Below, one piece after another: positions 1 through 8,524 of a DNA stretch of 64,000 nt; position 1 is the stretch's first letter; every line of letters starts with the position of its first letter. The translations under genes and the position numbers were made by a program. This DNA is from Halobacteriovorax marinus (lineage in GTDB: Bacteria > Bdellovibrionota > Bacteriovoracia > Bacteriovoracales > Bacteriovoracaceae): assembly GCA_002163155.1 (NCBI GenBank), contig MAAO01000004.1, positions 62,001 to 126,000 of the forward strand. Reading direction: 5' to 3'. The notes below the pieces were generated by a model that did not search any database, was not told where the DNA came from, and was given only the letters and a program-made list of their open reading frames with translations.

Positions 1-59
1 GCTGAAACATTCGTACAAAATAGAGCTGCTAAGATAATTGTTGAAATTATTTTTTTCAT
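1..59 (-). CDS. Start of exported protein, probably TRAP transporter solute-binding subunit (partial)
   Basis: Only the first 19 or so codons are in the window; the rest lies off the left edge. They encode a textbook signal peptide (Lys-Lys, then a hydrophobic run, ending in an Asn-Val-Ser-Ala cleavage region). A good ribosome site (AGGTGA) precedes the ATG, and the gene starts 15 bases after the stop of the TatT-like gene. In spirochaetes TatT is co-transcribed with the TRAP solute-binding protein TatP, so a DctP/TatP-type protein is the expected product. That identity is inferred from the neighbour only. Confidence 0.5.
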   Translation of the reverse strand, partial: MKKIISTIILAALFCTNVS

Positions 60-74
60 TTTCGTCACCTATTA

Positions 75-1058
75 TTAGAATAAATCTTCTTGATATTTCT
101 TTATTACTTCATACCTTTTTACAGCAAGAGACTGATAAAGTCTCAGTCTAGGCTCTTTAAACGCATTGTCTAATTTTCTATTGGGTTTACCTAGTAATTC
201 TCTATAATGTTTTCTAAGTGCTGATTCCATGAAGAATTGTTGAGTTTTAAACTCTTCTTCATCAGACATGGGTATTATATAAAATTGCATAAAGGCGACT
301 CTTGCTAACCAATTGTTGGGATTATTCTTGATTAACTTTTCAAAAATTTTCTTTCCTTTCTCTGGGTTGCCTCCCAACATTTTAGGTCTTGAAGCCTCAT
401 ATGTACCATAGAAGATTTGGCAAACTCCAAAGCTAATATCTGGCTCTTTATTACAAACCCAATCAAACATTCCCTTCACAATTGGTAGATAAGATACAAG
501 AGTCATATCTGTTTTCTGAAGGTTAATCATTCCACCCAAGGCTTGGGCCGTAAATAGAATGGCTTCATAACTTTCCATGTTATTAGATAGGTGCATATTT
601 AATTTTGCTTCTACTCCACCCTCTTTATTTTGAGATTTCACAATATCGTCCCAAGAGATTCCTTCATTTCCGAGGAATCTTCTTCCATAGGCAAAGGCTT
701 TAGCGTAGTTATAGATCGCCTGATCACCATATGAACTGCTCTCTTCTTCAGCAAAATAATCATTTAAGTATTCGGTTTCATTGATCGCAAAGGCATAACC
801 GGCATAACCCTTTATAGCCGTCACTAATAATTCCACATCGTTAGGCTTCAGATAAAGTAAACCATCTACCAGTAGTAAATTGCCTAAAGCTCCCTGTTTG
901 AAGTTCTGCCAATTTCCTTCTGTCTCTAATCCCTTCGTTGCGTCGTACATAAGTGTCCCAGTCGTCCCAACTGCGATTTTTTGAACGCTTCCACAGCTAC
1001 TTAGCACCCCTACTGTCAAAAGTGACAACAGTAGCGACCTGATTGAGTGATTAGACAT
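75..1058 (-). CDS. TatT-like TRAP transporter T-component lipoprotein
   Basis: Probably a periplasmic lipoprotein of the TRAP transporter T-component family (TatT), whose known member is a TPR-like homotrimer that partners the substrate-binding subunit. The 327-residue product begins with a lipoprotein signal ending in a Leu-Ser-Ser-Cys lipobox. The body is helical with family-like stretches: GNLLLVDGLLYLKP after the lipobox, FGVCQIFYGTYEASRPKMLG near residue 230, then a TPR-like segment (IFEKLIKNNPNNWLARV). The start at 1058 is preferred over the longer frame because AGGAAG lies just before it and the signal peptide then begins correctly. The partial exported protein downstream is probably its partner. 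Confidence 0.75.
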   Translation of the reverse strand: MSNHSIRSLLLSLLTVGVLSSCGSVQKIAVGTTGTLMYDATKGLETEGNWQNFKQGALGNLLLVDGLLYLKPNDVELLVTAIKGYAGYAFAINETEYLNDYFAEEESSSYGDQAIYNYAKAFAYGRRFLGNEGISWDDIVKSQNKEGGVEAKLNMHLSNNMESYEAILFTAQALGGMINLQKTDMTLVSYLPIVKGMFDWVCNKEPDISFGVCQIFYGTYEASRPKMLGGNPEKGKKIFEKLIKNNPNNWLARVAFMQFYIIPMSDEEEFKTQQFFMESALRKHYRELLGKPNRKLDNAFKEPRLRLYQSLAVKRYEVIKKYQEDLF

Positions 1059-1088
1059 AATTCGTCTTCCTTTTTGACATTTTTCCAT

Positions 1089-1352
1089 AGATTTAATGTA
1101 TAGATTGCCCTAGATTTCAGCTATTTACAACTCACGGCGCACGCGGTCAAAACTTCCGCCTATAGAGGGTGATTTTTCTGGCAATATGTGTTAAAATAAG
1201 TGAAACTTGATCCAATTTATTGAGTTAAGTTTGTACACTCATTTACCGACAAGGTACAAGTTATAGCAAATTTGGCTAAAGGATTCGCCGTTGTTAAAAA
1301 CATGCTTAAAAGGTAGAAATACCCATCTTCTTGATCATCCATAGGTACTAGA
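1089..1352. other. Gene-free divergent intergenic region
   Basis: No supportable gene between the TatT-like gene and the small plus-strand gene. The region should hold promoters for both directions, but no convincing -35/-10 pair was found. A minus-strand frame covering 1217-1462 exists but has no ribosome site and overlaps the better-supported small gene. Confidence 0.4.
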
Positions 1353-1408
1353 CCTCCTATTTGTGTGAACTGAAGGTGAATAAAATTCAGACACACTAAA
1401 AAAGGAGG
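1353..1408 (+). promoter_or_regulatory. Leader hairpin covering the ribosome-binding site of the small gene at 1416
   Basis: CCTCCT (1353-1358) is fully complementary to the Shine-Dalgarno AGGAGG (1403-1408). Nested inside are TTT/AAA (1360-1362 with 1398-1400), GTGTG/CACAC (1363-1367 with 1392-1396) and CTGAA/TTCAG (1370-1374 with 1386-1390), closing an 11-base loop. That is 19 base pairs with small bulges, and it would hide the ribosome site. Regulation of translation by folding (thermometer, ligand or protein) is inferred; the pairing is seen directly. Confidence 0.5.
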
Positions 1409-1415
1409 AAGTCGC

Positions 1416-1622
1416 ATGAGCACTTCAAATGAAACATCTACACAAAATGAAAACCTGATCAAAATTGATCACAAAGGGTTCAAAAGAGCTACAAAGTCAG
1501 CGAGTCGCTCACTAAGCCTTAAACCTTCTAGATCATTTGCTGGAATTAAAAGTATTAGATCGAGAACTGCACTGGCAACGACAAAAGTTGTAACTTCTAA
1601 CGATAATTTAGCGGATAAGTAG
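1416..1622 (+). CDS. Small basic Ser/Thr/Lys-rich protein, unknown
   Basis: A 68-residue product with no recognised family. It has no hydrophobic stretch, so it is probably cytoplasmic. The first 15 residues are Ser/Thr/Asn/Glu-rich, the middle is basic (FKRATKSASRSLSLKPSRS) with many Ser and Arg, and the tail is acidic. The call rests on an almost perfect ribosome site, AGGAGG seven bases before ATG, plus a leader hairpin able to cover that site. The overlapping minus-strand frame has no such signal. It stands alone: upstream is a divergent gene and downstream a convergent operon. Basic composition could suit nucleic-acid binding, but nothing in the sequence proves it. Confidence 0.6.
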   Translation: MSTSNETSTQNENLIKIDHKGFKRATKSASRSLSLKPSRSFAGIKSIRSRTALATTKVVTSNDNLADK

Positions 1623-1631
1623 GACAGGATT

Positions 1632-2105
1632 CTACCTGCTACGTTTTGATCTACTCTTCTTATTAAAGCTTCTTTGTAAGCTCTTGATGGCCTTTTCTCT
1701 TTCTTGATCTAATTCCAATATATTTTTCTCATGAATAGATTGTAAGAAATTCTTTCTAGCAATGAAGAGGTTGTTTATAAAGGTCGTTTGCAAGGCCTTC
1801 AGCTCTCTAAAACACAGCCCCCTCTCTTCCTTTGTTAACTTATTAATTTTATCACTTTGTTCACTGTTATCCATGAGAATTAACGAGGAGAACTCTCCGT
1901 TGCAAACTTTCTTCTTATGCGAGAAAAATGTTTCCAAACTCATTTTCAAATCATGGACTTCAAAAAGGTAATTATTTGAACTAATAGTTTTTATTTTAGA
2001 GATTTTCTCATGGATGTCCCGAGTGTACTCAAAAGAAGTTTGCTTCTCATTTGCAGAAACACTAAGACTAAAAAGGAATGTCATTAAAATTACTGTTTTT
2101 TTCAT
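1632..2105 (-). CDS. Small exported protein, unknown
   Basis: The 157-residue product starts with a clear signal peptide ending near residue 18 (Val-Ser-Ala). The mature part is charged and largely helical, with two Cys residues (around 69 and 97) that could form a disulfide in the periplasm. A strongly basic tail (SFNKKSRSKRSR) ends the protein. Its ATG overlaps the stop of the YggU-family gene by 4 bases, so it is the last gene of the fecR-like/maf/yggU operon and translationally coupled. No family was recognised. Confidence 0.65.
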   Translation of the reverse strand: MKKTVILMTFLFSLSVSANEKQTSFEYTRDIHEKISKIKTISSNNYLFEVHDLKMSLETFFSHKKKVCNGEFSSLILMDNSEQSDKINKLTKEERGLCFRELKALQTTFINNLFIARKNFLQSIHEKNILELDQEREKAIKSLQRSFNKKSRSKRSR

Positions 2106-2476
2106 TTACTAAATACTTTATCCATTTTCTCTAAATAATAGTTGATATCCTTATGATTTGTAAAAGTTAATCTAATAGCAAAACGCTTAAATTTAGATTT
2201 TCCTCCTCCAATCATTTCAACATTAGATGCTGGTACGCCAAACTTCTTAGCTAACTTCTTAGTAAAGCCCTTGTTTGCAGCGCCAGCGATCGGTTTCTCT
2301 TTGATATAGAGAATAATTTCACCACTTGGTCCCAACAACAACTTCTCTACTTTCGCACCTGGTTTGGCCCAGAGATCTAGACCAAATACAAGAGAGTCAG
2401 GTTCTTCTTTTATCGAAAAAATTTTAATTCCTAAGTCTTGGCATTTCTGAGAGATCAGTTCTAAAGAATTAGACAT
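2102..2476 (-). CDS. DUF167/YggU family protein
   Basis: A small cytoplasmic alpha/beta protein of the YggU (DUF167) family, whose biochemical role is not established. The 124-residue product carries the family pattern: a WAKPGAKVEKL strand, then KEKPIAGAANKGFTKKLAKK, then the helix and VEMIGGGKSKFKRF. The start at 2476 is preferred because GGAGAG precedes it and it overlaps the maf stop by only 8 bases; a longer frame begins at 2521 well inside maf. It sits between maf and a small exported protein in one minus-strand operon. YggU genes are often beside unrelated housekeeping genes, so context adds little. Confidence 0.8.
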   Translation of the reverse strand: MSNSLELISQKCQDLGIKIFSIKEEPDSLVFGLDLWAKPGAKVEKLLLGPSGEIILYIKEKPIAGAANKGFTKKLAKKFGVPASNVEMIGGGKSKFKRFAIRLTFTNHKDINYYLEKMDKVFSK

Positions 2477-3131
2477 GAAAGAGTTCTCTCCACTCTCCAT
2501 GAACAGAATTAGCGTGCCCAAGGAATTTCTTAAACTCTCTTAAGAAGTCTGATAAGGGGAAACCTACAACATTTGAGTAGGAGCCATTCAAATTAGAAAT
2601 GAAACTTAATCCTTGTCCTTGAATACCGTAGGAACCGGCCTTATCAAGGGATTCTTCACTTTTAATATAGAGATCCAACAAGTCTTTATCAATTTTTTCA
2701 AAAGTCACTTCACTTCTACAAGAAAAAACCATCTCTTTCATTTTTGATTCTTCAAAATCAAAACAAGACATAAAGATACTTGTGACAACACTATGTTCTT
2801 TACCTTCAAGCTCTAGCAACATTTTTCTAGCCCCTTCTGGCCCAGATGGCTTTCCATAAATTTTCTCCCCCAAAGTCACAATGGTATCTGAGGCCACTAT
2901 GAAGGGAAAATAAGTTTTTGAAAAATCTGATCTTTGAGATAATTTACTAAGAACATCTCTACCTTTTAGGGCCGCTAAGTCTTCTGCTACAGCAACTGGA
3001 TCTACTTCACTTGTCACCTCTTCTACATCTGAGGAGATGACCTCAAAAGGGACCCCAATCCACCCAAGTAATTCTTTTCGTCTAGGACTTCCACTTGCTA
3101 AAATTAAATTATATAAGTTATTTGATGTCAT
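2469..3131 (-). CDS. maf: Maf-like nucleoside triphosphate pyrophosphatase
   Basis: Maf/YhdE family enzyme that hydrolyses non-canonical or house-cleaning nucleoside triphosphates to monophosphate and pyrophosphate in the cytoplasm. The N-terminal signature ILASGSPRRKELL (about residues 10-22) and the catalytic-base region VASDTIV near residue 80 are present, followed by GKP and the C-terminal GSYGIQGQG and GSYSNVVGFPL motifs. At 220 residues it is of usual length. The ATG at 3131 follows GGAAG and lies 14 bases inside the end of the FecR-domain gene, so the two are probably coupled. The family splits into dTTP/UTP and m7GTP types; which applies was not resolved. Confidence 0.9.
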   Translation of the reverse strand: MTSNNLYNLILASGSPRRKELLGWIGVPFEVISSDVEEVTSEVDPVAVAEDLAALKGRDVLSKLSQRSDFSKTYFPFIVASDTIVTLGEKIYGKPSGPEGARKMLLELEGKEHSVVTSIFMSCFDFEESKMKEMVFSCRSEVTFEKIDKDLLDLYIKSEESLDKAGSYGIQGQGLSFISNLNGSYSNVVGFPLSDFLREFKKFLGHANSVHGEWRELFHV

Positions 3132-4524
3132 TTATAATCTTCCAATATTTCTTGGTTGTACTATTTAAAACTTCTCTATCACTTCTTACCTGGGCAGATG
3201 AGTTCTTGCTTCTCAAGTAGTTCACGAGAGCAAGGTTAAAGAATTTTGCAGAGTATTGCATATCATCTGTGGGCTCATTCCTTGCGAGCATCTTCTCTCT
3301 TAAGCGCTGAGAAGTAAGAAGAGTAGTTGTTTCCATTCTTCTTGTATATTCTTTTAAATATGCCAGTCTTAAACTCATATCACTTTTTTTATTTGAAAAG
3401 ATTCCCCACTGTCTATAGCTATAGATCTTAGCGAATTTCTCAGCATCATCAACAAAGTTAGTGAAACCGCTGTACTCATTCATAAGCAATTCTCTAGCCA
3501 CAAGCATTGTAGGGATTCTCTTAGTCATTAATTCTCCCACGGAGAATTTCTTTTCTCTATCAAACTTATTAATGAATCTTCCTCTTTGATCTATTTCATA
3601 CCAAGAGTCAGCGTCAAGGATCTCAGTTTTTTTATTTTCAAAACCTCTAAATGAAAATGTGGCGACACTATCTTTTAATTCATCTTTGAGACCCAATTTC
3701 TCATGTCCCCTGGATTTGATATAAGATCTATTTCCGATCAATGAAATAAATTCAATATTTATATCCCTTCCCTCAACCGTACCGTTAGGAGAAACAAGAA
3801 ATGAATAGGTTTTTCTCTTCTTAAATTTCTTATTATTTTCATCTATCAATTGATTCAATCTTTCATATTGTTTTTTTACTGTTTGACTCTCTTCAATCAA
3901 ATTGATGAGAGAGTTTTCATCGTAATCAATTTTTTCTGAGATTGGCATGGCGGCGTAAAACTGTAAGGGAAAAAAGATAACATCTGTTTCTCTATCATTG
4001 GTAGTGACATATCGAGATTCCGACCTTGATAGCCATAGAACATTTCCAGAGTTTATCCTGGCATGAATAAAAGTTTCCTCAAGTCCAAAGTTGATCTCTC
4101 TAAAAGTTACCGAAGAGCTGGGAGAGAGACGCACCATTGTGCCATCAAAGAGAAAGATCCATGCATAACTATCAAAACTTGTGTGTATCTCATCACCCTC
4201 AAGAATACTGGAGCGAAATTGAGTATTGTAAAAACCTACACCTCGGTAGTTCTTGCAATCACCCACACAGTGAACAACCTTACCAATGGTTTCTCTCTGC
4301 CTTTTCTCTCTTATGGTCTTTTCCCAATTGGGCCACTTATCTCTCAGATTGGTATCTTGGAGCCAGAGGTCATAATCGAGAAAATCAACAGAATCGATTT
4401 TATCCCATTGAATAAGGCTATTTTTCATCCCCTTATAGTAGTAATTCTTGGTGTGCTTTCTCTCATCTCCATTAGAGTGCAGAGTAAAGAACAGAACGGA
4501 AAGTATTAAAAGTTTGAGATTCAT
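3118..4524 (-). CDS. FecR-domain exported protein
   Basis: The 468-residue product has an N-terminal signal peptide (about 1-19) and, after roughly residue 85, a FecR-like domain: SILEGDEIHTSFDSYAWIF followed by FDGTMVRLSPSSSV, the pattern of an ordered beta sandwich sensing or structural domain. FecR proper is an anti-sigma regulator of iron-siderophore uptake, but stand-alone exported FecR-domain proteins without a sigma factor are common, and no sigma or TonB gene is nearby. The C-terminal half is charged and helical. It is the first gene of the minus operon with maf and yggU. A periplasmic or envelope structural role is as likely as signalling. Confidence 0.65.
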   Translation of the reverse strand: MNLKLLILSVLFFTLHSNGDERKHTKNYYYKGMKNSLIQWDKIDSVDFLDYDLWLQDTNLRDKWPNWEKTIREKRQRETIGKVVHCVGDCKNYRGVGFYNTQFRSSILEGDEIHTSFDSYAWIFLFDGTMVRLSPSSSVTFREINFGLEETFIHARINSGNVLWLSRSESRYVTTNDRETDVIFFPLQFYAAMPISEKIDYDENSLINLIEESQTVKKQYERLNQLIDENNKKFKKRKTYSFLVSPNGTVEGRDINIEFISLIGNRSYIKSRGHEKLGLKDELKDSVATFSFRGFENKKTEILDADSWYEIDQRGRFINKFDREKKFSVGELMTKRIPTMLVARELLMNEYSGFTNFVDDAEKFAKIYSYRQWGIFSNKKSDMSLRLAYLKEYTRRMETTTLLTSQRLREKMLARNEPTDDMQYSAKFFNLALVNYLRSKNSSAQVRSDREVLNSTTKKYWKIINDIK

Positions 4525-4702
4525 GCATAACTTATCGGAATTTATGAAACTGAGTCCACCTTTATGCCCAATCTAGGGGTTAGCGGCAAAAAATGACTCC
4601 ACCATGCGCATTGCGAGAATAAACTATTAATTTCATGTGGGATTTGATAAAATTGGCCCCTTTGAAACTACTATTTTTGCCTTTCATTTTAGGAGACAAG
4701 TC

Positions 4703-7700
4703 GTGTCGGACACAGAAAATACCAGCCCAGAAAGTTTTTCATTTGTTGAAAACGAACATCAAGTTCTATCTTTTTGGAAAGAACAGGATATCTTTAAAAA
4801 ATCTCTAGAGAGAACTCAAGATAAGAAACCTTTTATTTTCTACGATGGTCCTCCATTTGCGACAGGTCTTCCTCATCATGGTCACCTTTTAGGTTCAACT
4901 CTTAAAGATATTGTTCCAAGATATTGGACGATGAAGGGCCGCTACGTTGAAAGACGTTTTGGTTGGGATTGTCATGGTCTTCCAGTTGAATATGAAATTG
5001 ATAAGAAACTTGGAATGTCTGCACAAGACGCAGTAGAGAAACTTGGAGTTAAAGCTTACAACGACGAATGTCGTGGCATTGTTCAAAGATTTACTTCTGA
5101 ATGGCAGAAAACTGTTTCAAGAATTGGCCGTTGGGTTGATTTTGAAAATGATTATAAGACAATGGATCCAACTTTCATGGAATCTGTCTGGTGGGTTTTC
5201 AAGGAGCTTTGGAATAAAGATCTTGTTTACCAAGGTACTAAAGTCGTTCCTTTCTCTACAGAACTTGGTACTGTGCTCTCTAACTTTGAGGCCACATCAA
5301 ATTACAAAGACGTTCAAGACCCAGCTGTCACAATATTATTTAAAGTTGACGGAGAAGAAAATACTCACTTCGCAGCTTGGACAACAACTCCTTGGACACT
5401 TCCTTCAAACCTATGTCTCTGTGTTGGTGCTGATATTGATTATGTAAAAGTGAAAGATGAAGATAAAGATCTCTTCTTCTACCTTGCAAAATCGAGATTA
5501 GAGCACTACTCAAAAAAGAGAAATCTAACTGTAGTAGAAGAAATGAAAGGATCTGCACTTAAAGGGAAAACTTATACTCCTCTTTTTGACTTCTTTGCAG
5601 AACTTAAAGCAGAGGGAGCCTTCCAAGTTCTTAACGATGATTACGTAACGACAGAAGATGGTACAGGAATCGTTCACACAGCTCCAGCTTTTGGTGAAGA
5701 TGATAATAGAATCATGAAAGAAGCAGGAATCAGCGCTATCGTTTGTCCAGTAGATAATGCCGGTAAATTTACAGCGAAAGTAACTCCTTACCAGGGCGTT
5801 CATGTAAAAGAAGCTGATAAACAAATTATAAAAGATCTAAAAGATAACGGTAAACTCTACGAGCAATCAGTGCTCGTGCATCCTTATCCTTTCTGTCCTA
5901 GATCAGATACACCACTTATTTATAAATCAATCCCTTCTTGGTATATTAAAGTTGAAGAAAATGTTGAAAATCTCATAAAGAACAATGATCAAATCAACTG
6001 GGTACCTGGTCACATAAAATCAGGACGTTTTGGAAAGTGGCTAGAAGGTGCTAGAGATTGGGCAGTTTCAAGAAATAGAGTTTGGGGAACACCTCTTCCT
6101 ATTTGGAGAAATGATGTCTCTGATAAATGTATCTGTATTGGATCAATTGCTGAACTTAAAGAGCTCTCAGGTGTTGAACTTACTGATCTTCACAGAGAAA
6201 ATGCCGACGTGGTAACTTTCACAGTTGAAGGTGAAGAAGGAACTTATAAGAGAATAACTGAAGTCTTTGACTGTTGGTTTGAATCAGGTTCAATGCCTTA
6301 CGCACAACTACATTACCCATTTGAGAACAAAGATGTTTTTGAAAATGGTTTCCCTGCAGAATTCATTGCGGAAGGTTTAGATCAAACGAGAGGATGGTTC
6401 TACACCCTTACAGTTTTATCAACTGCCCTATTTAATAAACCTGCTTTTAAAAATGTTATCGTTAACGGTCTTGTTATGGCCGAAGATGGTAAGAAAATGT
6501 CTAAGAGTCTTAAGAACTACACACCACCAGATGATTTAATGGAAGAGTATGGAGCGGATGCACTAAGACTTTACCTTATCAACTCTGGTCTAGTTAAAGG
6601 TGAAGAGCAAAGGTTCACTGATGCTGGTGTAAAAGACATGGTAAGAAGAGCACTTCTTCCTTGGTACAATGCTTTTAGATTTTTCCAAACATATGCCAAA
6701 GTTGATGGTTTCCAAGTCGCTGAACATTACAAAGAAGGCGACAATATTGTAGACCAGTGGGTTGTTTCAAAACTCCAAACTCTTAAACAAAATATCGCCA
6801 CAGAAATGGAGCAGTACAAGTTATACAACGTTGTACCTGCACTCTTTAACTTTATTGAAGATCTAACAAATTGGTACATCAGACTTAACCGTTCAAGGTT
6901 TTGGGGAGAAGGGCTTAACGACGATAAACGTGCAGCTTACTCAACTCTTCACTATGTACTAACTGAAATTTCAAAATGTATGGCTCCGTTTACTCCATTT
7001 CTTTCAGAGTATACTTTTAAGGAATTAAAGAAATTTGATTCTAGTGAAGTTTCTGCCTCTGTTCACCTTTGTGACTATCCAGAAGCTGATCAAGAAAAAA
7101 TAAAACCAGTTCTTGAAGATGCAGTAGATAGAATGCAACAGCTAATTCTATTAGGACGTCAAAAGAGAAATCAAGTTCAGATAAAAGTTAAAACTCCACT
7201 TGCGACACTAACTATTATTCATAAAGACAAAGAACTCTTAGAAGAAATATCTAAGCTTGAAACTTATATTCAAACAGAACTTAATGTGAAAACAATTGAG
7301 TACTCTACTGAAGAGAATAAGTTCATTAAACTCTTTGCTAAGCCTAATTTCAAAGTTCTTGGAAAAAAACTTGGTAAGAGAATGGGACAATTTGGGAAAC
7401 TTATTTCTGCCCTAGATGCAAAAGAACTTGCTGATTTTGAAGCCAACGGAGAAATTGTACTCGACGGTGAAAAATTCATCTCTGAAGACATTGCTATATT
7501 CAGAGAAGCTAAGGAAGGAACTGAAGCCCTTTCAAATAGATTCATTTCAATTGATATGGATATTAATCTCACTGAAGATTTAATTGAAGAAGGATTAGCA
7601 AGAGAAGTTGTTAATAGAATTCAAAGAAGTCGTAAAGAAATGGGATTAAATATTGATGACAGAATCATCGTGAAATTCTCTGGAGATGCCAAACTAGTCT

Positions 7701-7834
7701 CGGCCATAAACAAACACTCCGCTTATATAGCTGGTGAAACACTTTCTAGTGAAATCACCGAAAGTGACTCAGTTTCTGGCAGTGAATTTAATATCGATGA
7801 CTTAGCGATTAATGTGTCCATTATTAAAGCCTAA
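4703..7834 (+). CDS. ileS: Isoleucyl-tRNA synthetase, eukaryote-like (type 2)
   Basis: Charges tRNA-Ile with isoleucine. The class I signature appears as PFATGLPHHGHLL (HHGH about residues 59-62) and KMSKS (about 598-602). The segment RRFGWDCHGLPVEYEIDK and the long C-terminal region mark the eukaryote-like IleRS2 clade rather than the usual bacterial IleRS1 with a C-terminal zinc finger. IleRS2 enzymes are generally insensitive to mupirocin. A GTG start at 4703 is chosen because AGGAGA lies seven bases before it; the longer frame from 4637 has no such site and adds an unlikely 22-residue head. The result is 1043 residues, normal for type 2. It appears monocistronic with a hairpin after the stop. 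Confidence 0.95.
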   Translation: MSDTENTSPESFSFVENEHQVLSFWKEQDIFKKSLERTQDKKPFIFYDGPPFATGLPHHGHLLGSTLKDIVPRYWTMKGRYVERRFGWDCHGLPVEYEIDKKLGMSAQDAVEKLGVKAYNDECRGIVQRFTSEWQKTVSRIGRWVDFENDYKTMDPTFMESVWWVFKELWNKDLVYQGTKVVPFSTELGTVLSNFEATSNYKDVQDPAVTILFKVDGEENTHFAAWTTTPWTLPSNLCLCVGADIDYVKVKDEDKDLFFYLAKSRLEHYSKKRNLTVVEEMKGSALKGKTYTPLFDFFAELKAEGAFQVLNDDYVTTEDGTGIVHTAPAFGEDDNRIMKEAGISAIVCPVDNAGKFTAKVTPYQGVHVKEADKQIIKDLKDNGKLYEQSVLVHPYPFCPRSDTPLIYKSIPSWYIKVEENVENLIKNNDQINWVPGHIKSGRFGKWLEGARDWAVSRNRVWGTPLPIWRNDVSDKCICIGSIAELKELSGVELTDLHRENADVVTFTVEGEEGTYKRITEVFDCWFESGSMPYAQLHYPFENKDVFENGFPAEFIAEGLDQTRGWFYTLTVLSTALFNKPAFKNVIVNGLVMAEDGKKMSKSLKNYTPPDDLMEEYGADALRLYLINSGLVKGEEQRFTDAGVKDMVRRALLPWYNAFRFFQTYAKVDGFQVAEHYKEGDNIVDQWVVSKLQTLKQNIATEMEQYKLYNVVPALFNFIEDLTNWYIRLNRSRFWGEGLNDDKRAAYSTLHYVLTEISKCMAPFTPFLSEYTFKELKKFDSSEVSASVHLCDYPEADQEKIKPVLEDAVDRMQQLILLGRQKRNQVQIKVKTPLATLTIIHKDKELLEEISKLETYIQTELNVKTIEYSTEENKFIKLFAKPNFKVLGKKLGKRMGQFGKLISALDAKELADFEANGEIVLDGEKFISEDIAIFREAKEGTEALSNRFISIDMDINLTEDLIEEGLAREVVNRIQRSRKEMGLNIDDRIIVKFSGDAKLVSAINKHSAYIAGETLSSEITESDSVSGSEFNIDDLAINVSIIKA

Positions 7835-7844
7835 ACAATTTTTG

Positions 7845-7867
7845 CAGGAGAGGGTTTTCCTCTCCTG
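7845..7867 (+). terminator. Hairpin after ileS
   Basis: A 9-bp perfect stem (CAGGAGAGG with CCTCTCCTG, loop GTTTT) begins ten bases after the ileS stop. The following run is only weakly T-rich, so termination may be partial. Confidence 0.55.
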
Positions 7868-7973
7868 ATTTCATGTACTTGTCAATTTTCATAGTAAAAT
7901 CCTCTAATATTTTTCAAAAATATTCCGACTAGATATAAACTATAGTTGAAATAAAATATTTCTGGAGAGAATT

Positions 7974-8477
7974 ATGGCTACGTCACATCCGTTTAAAGGT
8001 CAGATTAAACTTGTTTCAGGATCTCAAAAATCACATATGGATTTTGAAGTTCCAGAAGAAGATTTACCATTTTCTGAAACCTTGATGAATAGTTACTCCG
8101 GTTTAAAATTAACAATGGAAGAAAAGCGAGAGCTGAGCTTAAAGCATAGAAAAATCATTCATCAATATCAAAGCATAGATGATGAAGTGGTTCTAAAGTA
8201 TGTAAAACGTTTCATCAATGCCCTCCCAAGACCAACTAATAAGAAAATTAAAGTTAAAACTAAAGACTTTGGAAGTTATATTTGTCTTATGGCCATTTCA
8301 TCTGGAAAAATTCCTGATTCTCTTAATCTTTGTTTTGAATTAGAAGATACTCCAGTAGGATTATTTCCAAAGAAATTATTAAAGAAAGTTCTAAGTAAGA
8401 ATATTGCTGTTAAGTTCATACTTAGTAAGAATTCATGGGTAAAACCATTTAAGACTATCTACCAAGAAGCTGCCTAA
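7974..8477 (+). CDS. Hypothetical cytoplasmic protein
   Basis: A 167-residue protein that I do not recognise. It has no signal peptide or membrane segment, is rich in Lys and Ser, and looks alpha/beta. A ribosome site GGAGAG precedes the ATG. The region FINALPRPTNKKIKVKTKDF is notably basic, and the C-terminal half contains alternating strand-like segments. It lies between ileS and an exported unknown on the same strand but is separated from ileS by a hairpin and a 100-base gap, so it probably has its own promoter. It shows no obvious catalytic motif. Confidence 0.6.
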   Translation: MATSHPFKGQIKLVSGSQKSHMDFEVPEEDLPFSETLMNSYSGLKLTMEEKRELSLKHRKIIHQYQSIDDEVVLKYVKRFINALPRPTNKKIKVKTKDFGSYICLMAISSGKIPDSLNLCFELEDTPVGLFPKKLLKKVLSKNIAVKFILSKNSWVKPFKTIYQEAA

Positions 8478-8524
8478 AGAGCTCTAGCTTTGACAAATGT
8501 TTACAGACATTAAACAATAGAGCT

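Noticed and set aside
1217-1462. Minus-strand 81-residue frame overlapping the small gene
   Set aside because: No ribosome site, overlaps a leader hairpin and the better-supported plus-strand gene, and no signal or family pattern.
4063-4509. Plus-strand frame of 148 residues opposite the FecR-domain gene
   Set aside because: Antisense shadow of a clear exported protein gene with signal peptide and domain.
4525-4702. A T-box or other riboswitch before ileS
   Set aside because: No T-box sequence, specifier loop or terminator/antiterminator pair could be found.
5043-5447. Other-frame reading frames within ileS
   Set aside because: Shadows of the synthetase: they are contained entirely in its coding sequence and lack ribosome sites.
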